This document shows, piece by piece, positions 8,403-15,405 of a DNA stretch of 38,074 nt. The notes below the pieces were generated by a model. The model was not told where the DNA came from. It saw only the letters and a program-made list of their open reading frames with translations, and made no database searches. The translations under genes were made by a program, and so were the position numbers. Origin of the DNA: a virus; the IMG/VR virus record IMGVR_UViG_3300025085_000073, positions 1 to 38,074 of that record. One strand, 5' to 3'. Position 1 is the stretch's first letter. Every line of letters starts with the position of its first letter.

Positions 8403-10580
8403 TTAATTCTTAATCTGTCCTTTAAGTTGACCTTCCATTTGATTCAGAGCAGCATCAGCTTTTCTTGTACCATACTGGTCATCAGAAAGTATTTCTGCTG
8501 TTTCTAATTTAGATTGATGTTGTATTTCGGCAACCTTAATTCTAGTATCATTATCAAGCTGATTCATTTCAACTTCTATTTGTAATTCACGCTCTTTAAC
8601 TTCAGCTTCTGCTTGAGCTTGCTCTTGCATTGCTTGCTGCTGTTGAGCTTGCATTTCTTTTGCAGCTTCTAAACCTTTTTCTAATATATGCTCCGCCTCA
8701 GTTAAAGTATCAGATTTAAATATTCTTACAACATCTAACATATCTATTTGACCACCTTGAAGAGCGGATTGAGCTAATTGAGTTACAGCTTCTTTCATTC
8801 TTTCGTCTTTACCTCCATCACCTAAGAATACACCATAGTCATTTAAGGATACTTCTGGTAATATAGATATAAACTTATAAGTTCCATCACCAAATACTGT
8901 TGCAGTTTTTTTGCCTGTACTCCAACATATTTTCATAAGGTTAGCGCAACGCATTAATACATCTTGTTTAACCATGTCATGTGACCAAAACCAAGATCGA
9001 GTAATAGTTGCGGATTGTACAACAGCTCTTTGTTGATTGCCAACTTGCTCGTATTGCTCTACCTGACCTTCACGCTGTCTAGTAACACCAGAAACTTGAC
9101 CAGCCATATCTTCCAGCATAACTTTTAAATTTATAAGTTGCTGTACAGAATTAGACAATGTAAAGTCTATTTGCTGGAATTGATTAAATGTTTGCGCCTG
9201 TAAACCCTCATCCTTAGAATTAATAGGTATAATACCATCATTTTTAATATGATACATTATATCCTGCATATTCATTCCAAGATTGGCTGGCATTTGAGCT
9301 ACATCATAAACAACTGCTTTACCACCTGATCTAGCCATAGATAATTCTATGTGATACATAGTAATATTATAAAGCATTTGCACATTTTTAAGTAAGTCAA
9401 CCATAGAAACAGGATTACCTGTTGTATGATTTCTTACTACACCAATATAACTTAAGTTAGCCGCACTAGGGTCATCTAAAGAACGTACTTGATTAGGAAC
9501 TCGCTGACAATTAACCATAATCGAACCACCAATCTTTGTAGCCTGCCAAATGTCATCAACAACAACTTTACGAACTTTTTCACCTTTACGTTTTCTATAT
9601 TTATCAGAAACCATCTTTCTAAACGGCTTCTCATTATCATGTTTGTTAGGGCTTAACTTATACTGTATCTTTCTTAAAGATCTCCATTCAGCATGAACAA
9701 CTTTTACCCTAAGTTCACCCGACTCACCTCTAGCATACCAATTTCTATATTCAGAATGCTGATCTATTTTGTTTTGCTGAGACATAGATTCTATAAGACG
9801 TATTTGCTTATCATCTAACTGCTCGCCAAACTCATCTATAATATCACTGGGTGATAACCACCTTTCTTCTGTTACCCAGTTAGCCTCACCTAAATCGTCA
9901 GTCTCACTAGTCAAGTCATAACAGAGTGACCTTGGGTCTACACGCCTAACCTGTGGGTCGCCATCCTTAATTTCCACGCGATAGCACTCCTTACCAGTTA
10001 TTAGTAGATCCCTAAAGCCCTCCTTGAATTTGTTTTTAATCTTATATTTATTAGTTAAAAACTCTAATCCATCTTGAACAGCTTCTTCTATAGACTCTCT
10101 GTAGTTGTACCTCATAAAGGTATCGATGTCATCTGGGATAGGAATTTCCTGCCCTTCATTTTTAACATCCATACCTAACTTCTTCATCTCCTCTTTAACC
10201 TCACCTAAAAGCTTATTCATGACCATAGTTACTTTCTGGTCTTCTTTTCTATTAATAGCTTCTTGGTTTATGGTTACGACTTTGGTATCTAAAGGTCTAT
10301 GTAAATCTTCACCTAATAATAAATCTATTTTAGGTTGTACTATTGGGTAATTAACTAGTCGAGCTGGATAGTTATACCCATATTGCTCTGTAAGGTATTT
10401 ATAATCATCTCGATTAAAGTCACCATTATATATGTCGTAATTTCTTACATCTTTTAATTGATACCTGTTCTCAGGACTATCTACATGACCAGTGTGATTA
10501 ACAATTGCATCAAGCATATGTTCACACCACTTCTTATCTTTTTTAGAATCAGGTAGTAGTTGACTAGGAAAGTTCTTCAT
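8403..10580 (-). CDS. Portal protein, 725 aa
   Basis: A 725-aa protein directly after terminase, where the portal vertex protein is expected. Seen: an N-terminal helical part with YNGDFNRDDYKYLTEQYG, a middle with RQREGQVEQYEQVGNQQRA (near residues 495-515, resembling the portal segment before the stem helix) and a long glutamine/glutamate-rich coiled coil at residues about 630-690. It forms the dodecameric channel for DNA entry and exit. The coiled-coil C-terminus resembles the barrel of large podovirus portals. The start shares its A with the TerL stop (TAATG), a classic coupled junction. Confident from length, order and composition. Confidence 0.8.
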   Translation of the reverse strand: MKNFPSQLLPDSKKDKKWCEHMLDAIVNHTGHVDSPENRYQLKDVRNYDIYNGDFNRDDYKYLTEQYGYNYPARLVNYPIVQPKIDLLLGEDLHRPLDTKVVTINQEAINRKEDQKVTMVMNKLLGEVKEEMKKLGMDVKNEGQEIPIPDDIDTFMRYNYRESIEEAVQDGLEFLTNKYKIKNKFKEGFRDLLITGKECYRVEIKDGDPQVRRVDPRSLCYDLTSETDDLGEANWVTEERWLSPSDIIDEFGEQLDDKQIRLIESMSQQNKIDQHSEYRNWYARGESGELRVKVVHAEWRSLRKIQYKLSPNKHDNEKPFRKMVSDKYRKRKGEKVRKVVVDDIWQATKIGGSIMVNCQRVPNQVRSLDDPSAANLSYIGVVRNHTTGNPVSMVDLLKNVQMLYNITMYHIELSMARSGGKAVVYDVAQMPANLGMNMQDIMYHIKNDGIIPINSKDEGLQAQTFNQFQQIDFTLSNSVQQLINLKVMLEDMAGQVSGVTRQREGQVEQYEQVGNQQRAVVQSATITRSWFWSHDMVKQDVLMRCANLMKICWSTGKKTATVFGDGTYKFISILPEVSLNDYGVFLGDGGKDERMKEAVTQLAQSALQGGQIDMLDVVRIFKSDTLTEAEHILEKGLEAAKEMQAQQQQAMQEQAQAEAEVKERELQIEVEMNQLDNDTRIKVAEIQHQSKLETAEILSDDQYGTRKADAALNQMEGQLKGQIKN

Positions 10581-12409
10581 TATCTTGTGTGTTTAACAGG
10601 TATTCCATTATTATCGTATTTATAATATACAAATCCGCTTTCTTTTATAGATTCTTTTTCTCTATCTTTAACTTCAATTGCAAAGTTATCATTTTCGTGG
10701 ATTAAACACAAACCAAATGCAATTGCTCTATCCGTGTTGCGTGAACCCCAATCACATAGCTCATCTAATAGGTCTATAAACCAGATTTCGTCTCCTCTTT
10801 CTTTTATGTAGTCATACATTAACGACTCCATATATGCTTTAACTTGCTTATTCATATGCACACCATAATTGTTTCTGGTTTTAGTACCAGGTGAATGTGC
10901 TGATCTAGGTTTAGTCTTGAGATACTTTTGAGCTCTATTTCTCAAAAAGTAGTCCAATATACCAATTTTTGTATATTCAACTAGCATTTTTGCATTATAA
11001 TACACTGCAAGCTTTAAGCAACCCTCATAAAATTGATCTGCTGTTTCAGGTCTATCAGTATATTCAGCTATTGGTAATCTATAAGGTTGATTAGTGTCTG
11101 CTATTCTTCTAAATATAATTGCAGAACCCATTGATTCTGATGCCCCAGCCTCGTCTTGATCATACGAGTCAATACCACCAACATCTAATCCCTGAAGGTG
11201 AGGTTGTGGTTCGTGTAATATTTTATAAGGACCATGAGGGTGGGGCGTAAACTTAACTTCATTAGTTAATCCATTATCGTCTATTACCCAATCAAGACAT
11301 CCAGTTGTAATGTGTTGTTCTGGATGCGCTAGTGTTTGCACCCTAGCCCTCTGCTGATTAAGCAATGCTATGTCAAACCTAGAACCTTTTGTTTTCAGGA
11401 AAGCTTCCTGTACAGTTAAGGGGTAGTTTTGTAAATGCAAATTGTATGCCTTACTATCCCCACCACCATCTAATATCTTTTGACGCTCTCCTTCTATATA
11501 CTCATAAGCCTTTCTTTCATCATCAACTCCAGTCTTAGGGCTAAAGAATCCGTGTAATGCCCTTGATGCAGGAATAAACATCGGAATAAGATTAAATGCA
11601 TCAGCATTATAATACATATCCATAAAGTCAGCAGATGCTGCATCAATATCACCACCAGTACCACCCACTACAGGTACTCCGTACTGCATTGCTCCATCCA
11701 TGAAGCAAGCTTTCGATGACATGTATGCATTCTTCAGTCTCTTAAACTCCCCTGCCTCTTCAAATATCATTATAGATAAACGCTCACCTTTATACACCTC
11801 TGGATCATCCATTGTTCTACAGTGTATCACAGACTGATAGCCTCCTATCTCCCAACGCCCTTCAGCGTTCTTCTGCCTATACCCTGCCCGTAACACATCC
11901 TTAGTATCCTTTAACCACCCGTGCCGAAAATTCGGATGTTGATTCATCAACCCTTTTTTTGTTTTCTCAAAAAACGAGTTAGCTGTCACACCGAGTCCAG
12001 CCGCAATTCCTACTTCGGAATGCGGAAAGAAAGTAAATTCATGACCTACTAGTCCAGAGTTCATATAAGAGAACCCTTTATCTCTAGCTTTAATAACGAT
12101 CATTCCTTTACCTTCCTTACGGCAAGTATCAAATAGCATAAAGTACTCCTTATCCATATCCCGATACCATGGATATATAAGAGATTTACGGTTTGAATCA
12201 GTACCATCATTCCCAAGAATCATGTAGTAATTCAGATACCAGTAATAATTACCAGGTATCCACTCCCCACCAGGGGGTTTATAACCGTGAATGCACCTAT
12301 GCATCTCCTCTTCCCAATAATCTTGATAAGCAAGACTACTTACATCTAGATTGGGGTGCCCGTTATTGGGTATGGGCCTGTAATGTTGTACGTTGAATTT
12401 CTTAGGCAT
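10580..12409 (-). CDS. terL: Terminase large subunit (packaging ATPase and nuclease), 609 aa
   Basis: This is the DNA-packaging motor. A Walker A-like segment IKARDKGFS (residues 106-114) is followed by the Walker B motif LSIMIFEEAGEF (211-222) with its catalytic glutamates. The C-terminal RNase H-like nuclease domain starts near residue 405, with Asp409 in LQGLDVGGIDSYDQDE, and later acidic residues in WFIDLLDELCDWGSRNTDRA. The P-loop departs from the usual GxxxxGK[ST] form (KARDKGFS), as in some other TerL proteins that use a deviant loop. An HYRPIP / NYYWYLNYYMIL N-terminus is shared by large Bacteroidota phage terminases. Overlaps the upstream gene by 8 bp. Confidence 0.9.
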   Translation of the reverse strand: MPKKFNVQHYRPIPNNGHPNLDVSSLAYQDYWEEEMHRCIHGYKPPGGEWIPGNYYWYLNYYMILGNDGTDSNRKSLIYPWYRDMDKEYFMLFDTCRKEGKGMIVIKARDKGFSYMNSGLVGHEFTFFPHSEVGIAAGLGVTANSFFEKTKKGLMNQHPNFRHGWLKDTKDVLRAGYRQKNAEGRWEIGGYQSVIHCRTMDDPEVYKGERLSIMIFEEAGEFKRLKNAYMSSKACFMDGAMQYGVPVVGGTGGDIDAASADFMDMYYNADAFNLIPMFIPASRALHGFFSPKTGVDDERKAYEYIEGERQKILDGGGDSKAYNLHLQNYPLTVQEAFLKTKGSRFDIALLNQQRARVQTLAHPEQHITTGCLDWVIDDNGLTNEVKFTPHPHGPYKILHEPQPHLQGLDVGGIDSYDQDEAGASESMGSAIIFRRIADTNQPYRLPIAEYTDRPETADQFYEGCLKLAVYYNAKMLVEYTKIGILDYFLRNRAQKYLKTKPRSAHSPGTKTRNNYGVHMNKQVKAYMESLMYDYIKERGDEIWFIDLLDELCDWGSRNTDRAIAFGLCLIHENDNFAIEVKDREKESIKESGFVYYKYDNNGIPVKHTR

Positions 12410-12938
12410 CCTTAAGTCTTACAGCTCTATCCTCTAAAAAGCTCAGAGTCTGTTCACCACTAATTGTTTTTCTTTCTCCTCTACGCTCAATGGCCTCTAA
12501 GAGAACAGTTCTTGTTCCCAACAGCTTCTCTATACCAATCATAACCTTCTGCAACTCCTCTGCAGTCTCCTGATCCAAGTGCCAATTATTAATTAATGTA
12601 GTATACTGGTCTATCTTTTTATTGAACGCCTCTAACTGATCGTCAAGAGGATCTCTCTGTAGTGCTCTATACTTATCTATACCTGCCTGCACTAAAGGAT
12701 GTTTAATGTCAGCCCATTTGGGCTTCCCAAAGATGTCTGATATAATCTGCCGATAACGGTCTTTCTCATTTAGATACCTATAAGGTGAATCGTAGTCCTG
12801 ACTCAAAGCTATAAACTTCATAGCCTTCTGCCCTAACTTCTTTTCCTTTAATATCTTTTGGAACTCTGGAACAGCTAATACACCGTTATCCTCATCCACT
12901 ATGTCCTCTCCTTTCTTACTTATCTTTAATAGATACAT
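12402..12938 (-). CDS. Candidate terminase small subunit, 178 aa
   Basis: A helical 178-aa protein directly upstream of TerL. Residues 20-60 (GVLAVPEFQKILKEKKLGQKA and following) and 85-140 form predicted helices; the latter (QLEAFNKKIDQYTTLINNW, then EELQKVMIGIEKLLGT) looks like an oligomerising coiled coil. The C-terminus SGEQTLSFLEDRAVRLKDA ends within the TerL gene. Small terminases are short, oligomeric and encoded immediately before TerL, so position and architecture support the call. No clear helix-turn-helix was identified, so this remains a candidate. It follows the 114-aa gene with zero spacing. Confidence 0.5.
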   Translation of the reverse strand: MYLLKISKKGEDIVDEDNGVLAVPEFQKILKEKKLGQKAMKFIALSQDYDSPYRYLNEKDRYRQIISDIFGKPKWADIKHPLVQAGIDKYRALQRDPLDDQLEAFNKKIDQYTTLINNWHLDQETAEELQKVMIGIEKLLGTRTVLLEAIERRGERKTISGEQTLSFLEDRAVRLKDA

Positions 12939-13283
12939 TTATGCTCTCTCTAATTTATATATAAGCATAAAACTTCCTACGTCCATGCTACTAGAATAAC
13001 CAACAGGTACCTCTACCTCTTCATAGTCATTTGTCTTCTCATTATAATATATATAGTTTAAAGTCTCCACTATCGGATCATTAAAATATATACCTCTTTC
13101 TAATATCTTCCAGTCATGATCTATCAACCAAACATCTATCTCATTGTCGATAGCTATACTTGGTGCGAAATCCGAAAAATCATCTGTTACATATACTAGT
13201 TCTAAGTCTCCCTGCTCATTTCTCTCTATATCCCCAAACGGAGTCTCTATAAAACTTTTCACGATGTCTTTTAGTTTTGGCAT
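12939..13283 (-). CDS. Unknown acidic protein at the head of the late operon, 114 aa
   Basis: Not recognised. The 114-aa protein is acidic, with alternating strand-like stretches (FGDIERNEQGDLELVYV; EIDVWLIDHDWKILERGIYF) and no Cys pairs, signal peptide or membrane segment. Its ATG overlaps the stop codon of a 22-aa micro-gene (TAATG) and its own stop lies flush against the next ATG, so it is part of one translationally coupled late message. Packaging-related or late regulatory roles are possible but unsupported by sequence. Confidence 0.7.
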   Translation of the reverse strand: MPKLKDIVKSFIETPFGDIERNEQGDLELVYVTDDFSDFAPSIAIDNEIDVWLIDHDWKILERGIYFNDPIVETLNYIYYNEKTNDYEEVEVPVGYSSSMDVGSFMLIYKLERA

Positions 13284-13351
13284 TAATACTTCTTTTTTGG
13301 CTTAGTCTTAGGCTTTGTCTTTGTCTTTGTCTTTGTTTTTGAATACCCCAT
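13283..13351 (-). CDS. Micro-gene: 22-aa Lys/Thr/Pro repeat peptide
   Basis: The ATG at 13351 sits in a TAATG overlap with the preceding 24-aa gene, and its own stop overlaps the next start in a second TAATG. The product is MGYSKTKTKTKTKPKTKPKKKY less its punctuation of any domain: a run of Lys-Thr dipeptides passing into Lys-Pro. Net charge about +10. The flanking coupled junctions argue that it is a real gene rather than chance. Similar basic low-complexity peptides neutralise nucleic acid, but function here is unknown. Confidence 0.62.
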   Translation of the reverse strand: MGYSKTKTKTKTKPKTKPKKKY

Positions 13352-13425
13352 TAGTATGTGAATTTAGGATTAGACTTACGAGCTTTGCACTTTTTACACT
13401 TGCAACCCTTTTTGCATTTCTTCAT
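13351..13425 (-). CDS. Micro-gene: 24-aa Cys/Lys-rich basic peptide, first gene of the late operon
   Basis: The first ATG downstream of the late promoter (13442-13449). It encodes 24 residues starting MKKCKKGCKCKKCKARKS: four cysteines spaced C-x3-C-x-C-x2-C among lysines, so a single metal-binding knuckle is conceivable. Its stop is fused to the next start (TAATG). The predicted transcript start near 13,435 leaves a leader of only about 10 nt. No homologue recognised; nucleic-acid binding is an inference from charge and cysteines. Confidence 0.62.
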   Translation of the reverse strand: MKKCKKGCKCKKCKARKSNPKFTY

Positions 13426-13441
13426 AATAGTATTGTTTCAG

Positions 13442-13449
13442 CAAATATA
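13442..13449 (-). promoter_or_regulatory. Late promoter -7 element (Bacteroidota type)
   Basis: The minus strand reads TATATTTG, an exact match to the Bacteroidota -7 consensus TAnnTTTG. Upstream lies a run of seven A and seven T (13,449-13,462). No clear -33 TTG is seen. It points into the late operon, with the first ATG 17 bp beyond. Confidence 0.6.
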
Positions 13450-13460
13450 AAAAAATTTTT

Positions 13461-13508
13461 TTAGTTGTGAGGAAGTGATACCCTATGCTGTACACCCCGT
13501 GTGCTTCC
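13461..13508 (+). promoter_or_regulatory. Divergent control region between early and late operons
   Basis: The plus strand has TAGTTGTG at 13,461-13,468, one mismatch from TAnnTTTG, a possible early promoter. Just after it a composite hairpin forms: GGAAG (13,471-13,475) pairs with CTTCC (13,504-13,508) and encloses ACAC-CCC-GTGT (13,492-13,502). The motif AGTGATAC inside recurs in the inverted-repeat cluster at 13,827. This could be the early 5' leader or an operator. The rest of the 142-bp gap shows nothing else distinct. Confidence 0.4.
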
Positions 13509-13567
13509 CAAACTTTTAGGCTCCGCCACCTAACAATCAAAATTAATTAACTAAATTCATTTCAATC

Positions 13568-13822
13568 ATGAACATTGTATCTAAAGAAACATTCGAACAG
13601 ATCAAGGCAGGTGTAAAACTTGCAGGTAGAGTAACTAAGCACACTGCTAACCAAGCAGTACACACAGTGCAAAGAAAACCACAACACAAACAGATCGCAA
13701 AGCATGCGCGTCAAATGGAGTGGAGATGTGCAACTAAAGTAGCTAAAACAACTGCTAAAGTAACTGCAACATGTGCTGTTGCGTTAGTTGGTGGACTATT
13801 CACTGCTATTATTGCAGATTAA
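13568..13822 (+). CDS. First early gene: small basic tail-anchored membrane protein, 84 aa
   Basis: The first 60 residues are strongly basic and helical (GVKLAGRVTKHTANQAVHTV, RKPQHKQIAKHARQ). The last ~22 form a single hydrophobic segment (VTATCAVALVGGLFTAIIAD), so the protein is probably C-terminally anchored with a positive cytoplasmic part. As first gene of the early operon it is likely to act on the host envelope or cytosol soon after infection, but no family was recognised. The same layout, and a similar end (GGLFxxI), recurs in the 77-aa protein at 20096. No SD; A/T-rich leader. Confidence 0.72.
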   Translation: MNIVSKETFEQIKAGVKLAGRVTKHTANQAVHTVQRKPQHKQIAKHARQMEWRCATKVAKTTAKVTATCAVALVGGLFTAIIAD

Positions 13823-13826
13823 ACAC

Positions 13827-13870
13827 GAGTGTAAACGAGTGATACACTCTAATTACCCAAAATATCACTC
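13827..13870. repeat. Nested inverted repeats (GAGTGTA/TACACTC and GAGTGATA/TATCACTC)
   Basis: Four related half-sites: GAGTGTA (13827-13833) pairs with TACACTC (13843-13849), and GAGTGATA (13837-13844) pairs with TATCACTC (13863-13870). The forward copies share ACGAGTG. A fifth match, AGTGATAC, lies in the divergent region near 13,474. The interleaving excludes both pairs forming at once as one hairpin and looks like a binding site array or a switch. Located 5 bp after the first early gene. Confidence 0.6.
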
Positions 13871-13922
13871 AAAAACAGTTAAAACAATCACAGAACTATT
13901 ATTTATAGACGCTGACTAGAGT

Positions 13923-13958
13923 ACGGTGCGGAAAAGAGATGTATCTCATTCTACCCGT
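13923..13958 (+). other. Hairpin in the untranslated leader of the 120-aa early gene
   Basis: ACGG (13923-13926) pairs with CCGT (13955-13958) and encloses the perfect hairpin GAGAT-GT-ATCTC (13936-13947). It sits 54 nt before the SD-led start at 14012. The remaining sequence of this 189-bp gap (13,823-14,011) contains the inverted repeats described separately and an AT-rich TATATATTTAG stretch. Confidence 0.4.
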
Positions 13959-13998
13959 TGTAAACAGTGCTATATATTTAGTAGTTCATTAAATCATT

Positions 13999-14003
13999 GG
14001 AGG
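13999..14003 (+). promoter_or_regulatory. Shine-Dalgarno site GGAGG
   Basis: GGAGG lies 8 nt before the ATG at 14012 and decides this start over an upstream in-frame TTG at 13997. Strong SD sites are rare in this window, so it is notable. Confidence 0.75.
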
Positions 14004-14011
14004 ACAATAAA

Positions 14012-14374
14012 ATGAACACAGAAGATAAATTAATTCAAGAGTCGTTAGACATTAAGAAAGTATTAAATGTTCTTGAAAAGGACAAAATGGATCATCAAGA
14101 TTCACTTGTCACTTGCATTGTTCATGGTGAAGAATCTGTTAACAAATGGAATATAAAAGCTGACAGATTAAACTATGAAATAGAAGAAAAAGAACGCAAA
14201 TTAGAAGAACTGATAGCATTTATTGCTGTTGGTTATCCTGCGTATAAAACTGTAAACGCATCGTCTGTATTAGATGTGTACAAGGAAAAAGTGTGGGAGT
14301 ATAAAATCAAGAACGGTTTAACAACTGCTAAAGAAAGAAGAAATTTAGATTTCGACTGGAAAAGCAGTATGTAA
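14012..14374 (+). CDS. Early coiled-coil protein with strong SD, 120 aa
   Basis: Not recognised. The first ~75 residues are charged and helical (ESLDIKKVLNVLEKDKMDH; RLNYEIEEKERKLEELIAFI), a likely coiled coil; the C-terminus (AYKTVNASSVLDVYKEKVW, then LDFDWKSSM) looks globular. The ATG at 14012 is preceded at 8 nt by GGAGG. The gene stands alone, with non-coding structured DNA on both sides, unlike the overlapping genes downstream, suggesting independent control. Probably cytoplasmic. Confidence 0.7.
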   Translation: MNTEDKLIQESLDIKKVLNVLEKDKMDHQDSLVTCIVHGEESVNKWNIKADRLNYEIEEKERKLEELIAFIAVGYPAYKTVNASSVLDVYKEKVWEYKIKNGLTTAKERRNLDFDWKSSM

Positions 14375-14381
14375 TACAAAA

Positions 14382-14411
14382 ACAAGTAATAACTACCGAC
14401 TATTACATTGT
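14382..14411 (+). other. Hairpin between the two SD-led early genes
   Basis: ACAAGTAATA pairs with TATTAC-A-TTGT around a 9-nt loop ACTACCGAC, giving about 10 bp with one bulged A. It starts 8 nt after the stop codon and ends 16 nt before the SD at 14428. It has no T-run, so an mRNA processing or stability element is more likely than a terminator. Confidence 0.5.
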
Positions 14412-14427
14412 ATAACTAAAAGGTAAA

Positions 14428-14434
14428 AAGGAGG
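14428..14434 (+). promoter_or_regulatory. Shine-Dalgarno site AAGGAGG
   Basis: AAGGAGG lies 8 nt before the ATG at 14443, the same spacing as the SD at 13999. It is the strongest SD in the window. Confidence 0.78.
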
Positions 14435-14442
14435 ATACAAGT

Positions 14443-14634
14443 ATGAACTATGAAGTTTTAGCTAAGAAAGGAGATAGTACTATAGTATTAATCTCTGGAT
14501 GTTCTGAATCAGCAGCACTTACAACTGTTGCTGAAGCATTAACAAACGACTACTTTAAAGGTAGAACGTTTAGTGTAGAACCTATTCTTGCAGGAACTAT
14601 TCCTGTAACAAAACACAGCTTATTAAAGAAATAG
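14443..14634 (+). CDS. Small early protein with strong SD, 63 aa
   Basis: Not recognised. A compact 63-aa protein with strand and helix pattern: EVLAKKGDSTIVLISG, a helix ESAALTTVAEALTND, then a strand RTFSVEPIL. It resembles small alpha/beta proteins that pack as a single domain. Translation should be efficient because of AAGGAGG at optimal spacing. Its stop codon (14632-14634) touches the first base of a long structured RNA region, so its message end may be shaped by that RNA. Confidence 0.7.
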   Translation: MNYEVLAKKGDSTIVLISGCSESAALTTVAEALTNDYFKGRTFSVEPILAGTIPVTKHSLLKK

Positions 14635-14850
14635 GCTGCCATCTACAACTTTAAATTCTGCTTGCTCACTGTGAACTAGTCACTACGATTAGTATACAGC
14701 TGGGCAGCCAGAAAGTTGTAAAGACAACTGTGCTATCTCGTATGGAGCAAAGTATCTGATCCAAATACATTCCTGTATAAGTCGTCAACTATTTCCGTTG
14801 GGAAAACAAATGTATAAAATTATTTACTAACTCGCAAAGAATTTTGCGGC
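14634..14850 (+). ncRNA. Structured non-coding region with alternative helices (candidate RNA or leader)
   Basis: About 220 nt without a convincing gene, packed with perfect helices. GGCTGCC (14634-14640) pairs with GGCAGCC (14703-14709). AAAGTTGT (14712-14719) can pair either with ACAACTTT (14645-14652), giving a pseudoknot with the first helix, or locally as AGTTGT-AAAG-ACAACT (14714-14729). Then come ATACA-TTCC-TGTAT (14765-14778), TTTCC-GTTG-GGAAA (14792-14805) and CGCAAA-GAAT-TTTGCG (14833-14848). It ends 14 nt before a membrane-protein start. It is not a tRNA: no T-loop motif. It may be a switching leader for the downstream genes or a stand-alone RNA. Confidence 0.5.
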
Positions 14851-14864
14851 TGGAGAAAACTATT

Positions 14865-15023
14865 ATGAAAAAACTTATCGATTTATTCAAGTTCATTGGT
14901 ATTCTATCAATCAACGTTATATTACTGTTTATGTTCGCATTAACAGGTTCACTGAGTATGCTATTCTTATTACCATTCGGTATATTTTGTATGGCATTAA
15001 TCCTAAATGATTCATCGCTATGA
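14865..15023 (+). CDS. Small two-helix membrane protein, 52 aa
   Basis: Begins MKKLIDLFKFIGILSINVIL and continues with a second hydrophobic stretch (SMLFLLPFGIFCMALIL). Almost the whole protein is two transmembrane helices with a short loop (TGSL). The stop overlaps the next start as ATGA. A weak GGAG lies 10 nt before the ATG. The cysteine/glycine-free first helix and lysine N-terminus suggest an inner-membrane protein with both ends inside. An early host-takeover role is possible. Confidence 0.65.
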   Translation: MKKLIDLFKFIGILSINVILLFMFALTGSLSMLFLLPFGIFCMALILNDSSL

Positions 15024-15244
15024 ATGCAGGAAAATTAAACACAAAAATGCAGGATGTAACATTCCCTGTAGAGCTAGATGTTGAAATATATGTCAACACA
15101 GAAATTATCAACGAACAAGTAATCCTTGAAAATCAAGACGATTATCTTGATTATGTTGAAGAAATGTCTAACAATATCTTATTTAAGAATTGGCATTACG
15201 ACTTTCATGTAAAAGAATTAACCGTAAACAACTCAATGTTATGA
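15020..15244 (+). CDS. Small acidic protein, 74 aa
   Basis: Not recognised. Beta-rich first half (QDVTFPVELDVEIYVNTEII) and an acidic helix (NQDDYLDYVEEMSNNILF), ending in a mixed FHVKELTV strand. Joined by ATGA overlaps to a membrane protein upstream and a very basic protein downstream, so the three are made together. Opposite charges of this and the next product would allow them to bind each other, though this is conjecture. Confidence 0.65.
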   Translation: MNAGKLNTKMQDVTFPVELDVEIYVNTEIINEQVILENQDDYLDYVEEMSNNILFKNWHYDFHVKELTVNNSML

Positions 15245-15405
15245 AAAGAAAAGCGATACTCGTAGGCTCTAAAGATAGAGCTAAAGTAAAGAAGCGTAGA
15301 AGACGCATCGGAACGTTCACCTCTGAGGCAATTAAATTGCAAAGAGAAAAGTTTAACGCTATGTCAACATGGGATAGAATCCTTGCTGACGTATCAAACC
15401 TGTAG
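15241..15405 (+). CDS. Very basic small protein, 54 aa
   Basis: Starts at the ATG overlapping the previous stop (ATGA). Residues 1-25 carry a dense basic cluster (DRAKVKKRRRRIGTF) followed by a helix (SEAIKLQREKFNAM) and a tail WDRILADVSNL. Nucleic-acid or ribosome binding is plausible from charge. Its last codons and stop lie inside the first strand of the structured RNA element at 15399, so translation termination and RNA folding may interfere with each other. Confidence 0.65.
   Translation: MKRKAILVGSKDRAKVKKRRRRIGTFTSEAIKLQREKFNAMSTWDRILADVSNL

Noticed and set aside
13997-14011. TTG start for the 120-aa early gene
   Set aside because: This codon overlaps the GGAGG site that serves the ATG at 14012.
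14634-14710. Possible tRNA: 7-bp closing stem, 76 nt long
   Set aside because: The length and acceptor-like stem fit, but there is no T-loop TTCRA motif, no D-loop GG and no consistent anticodon arm.
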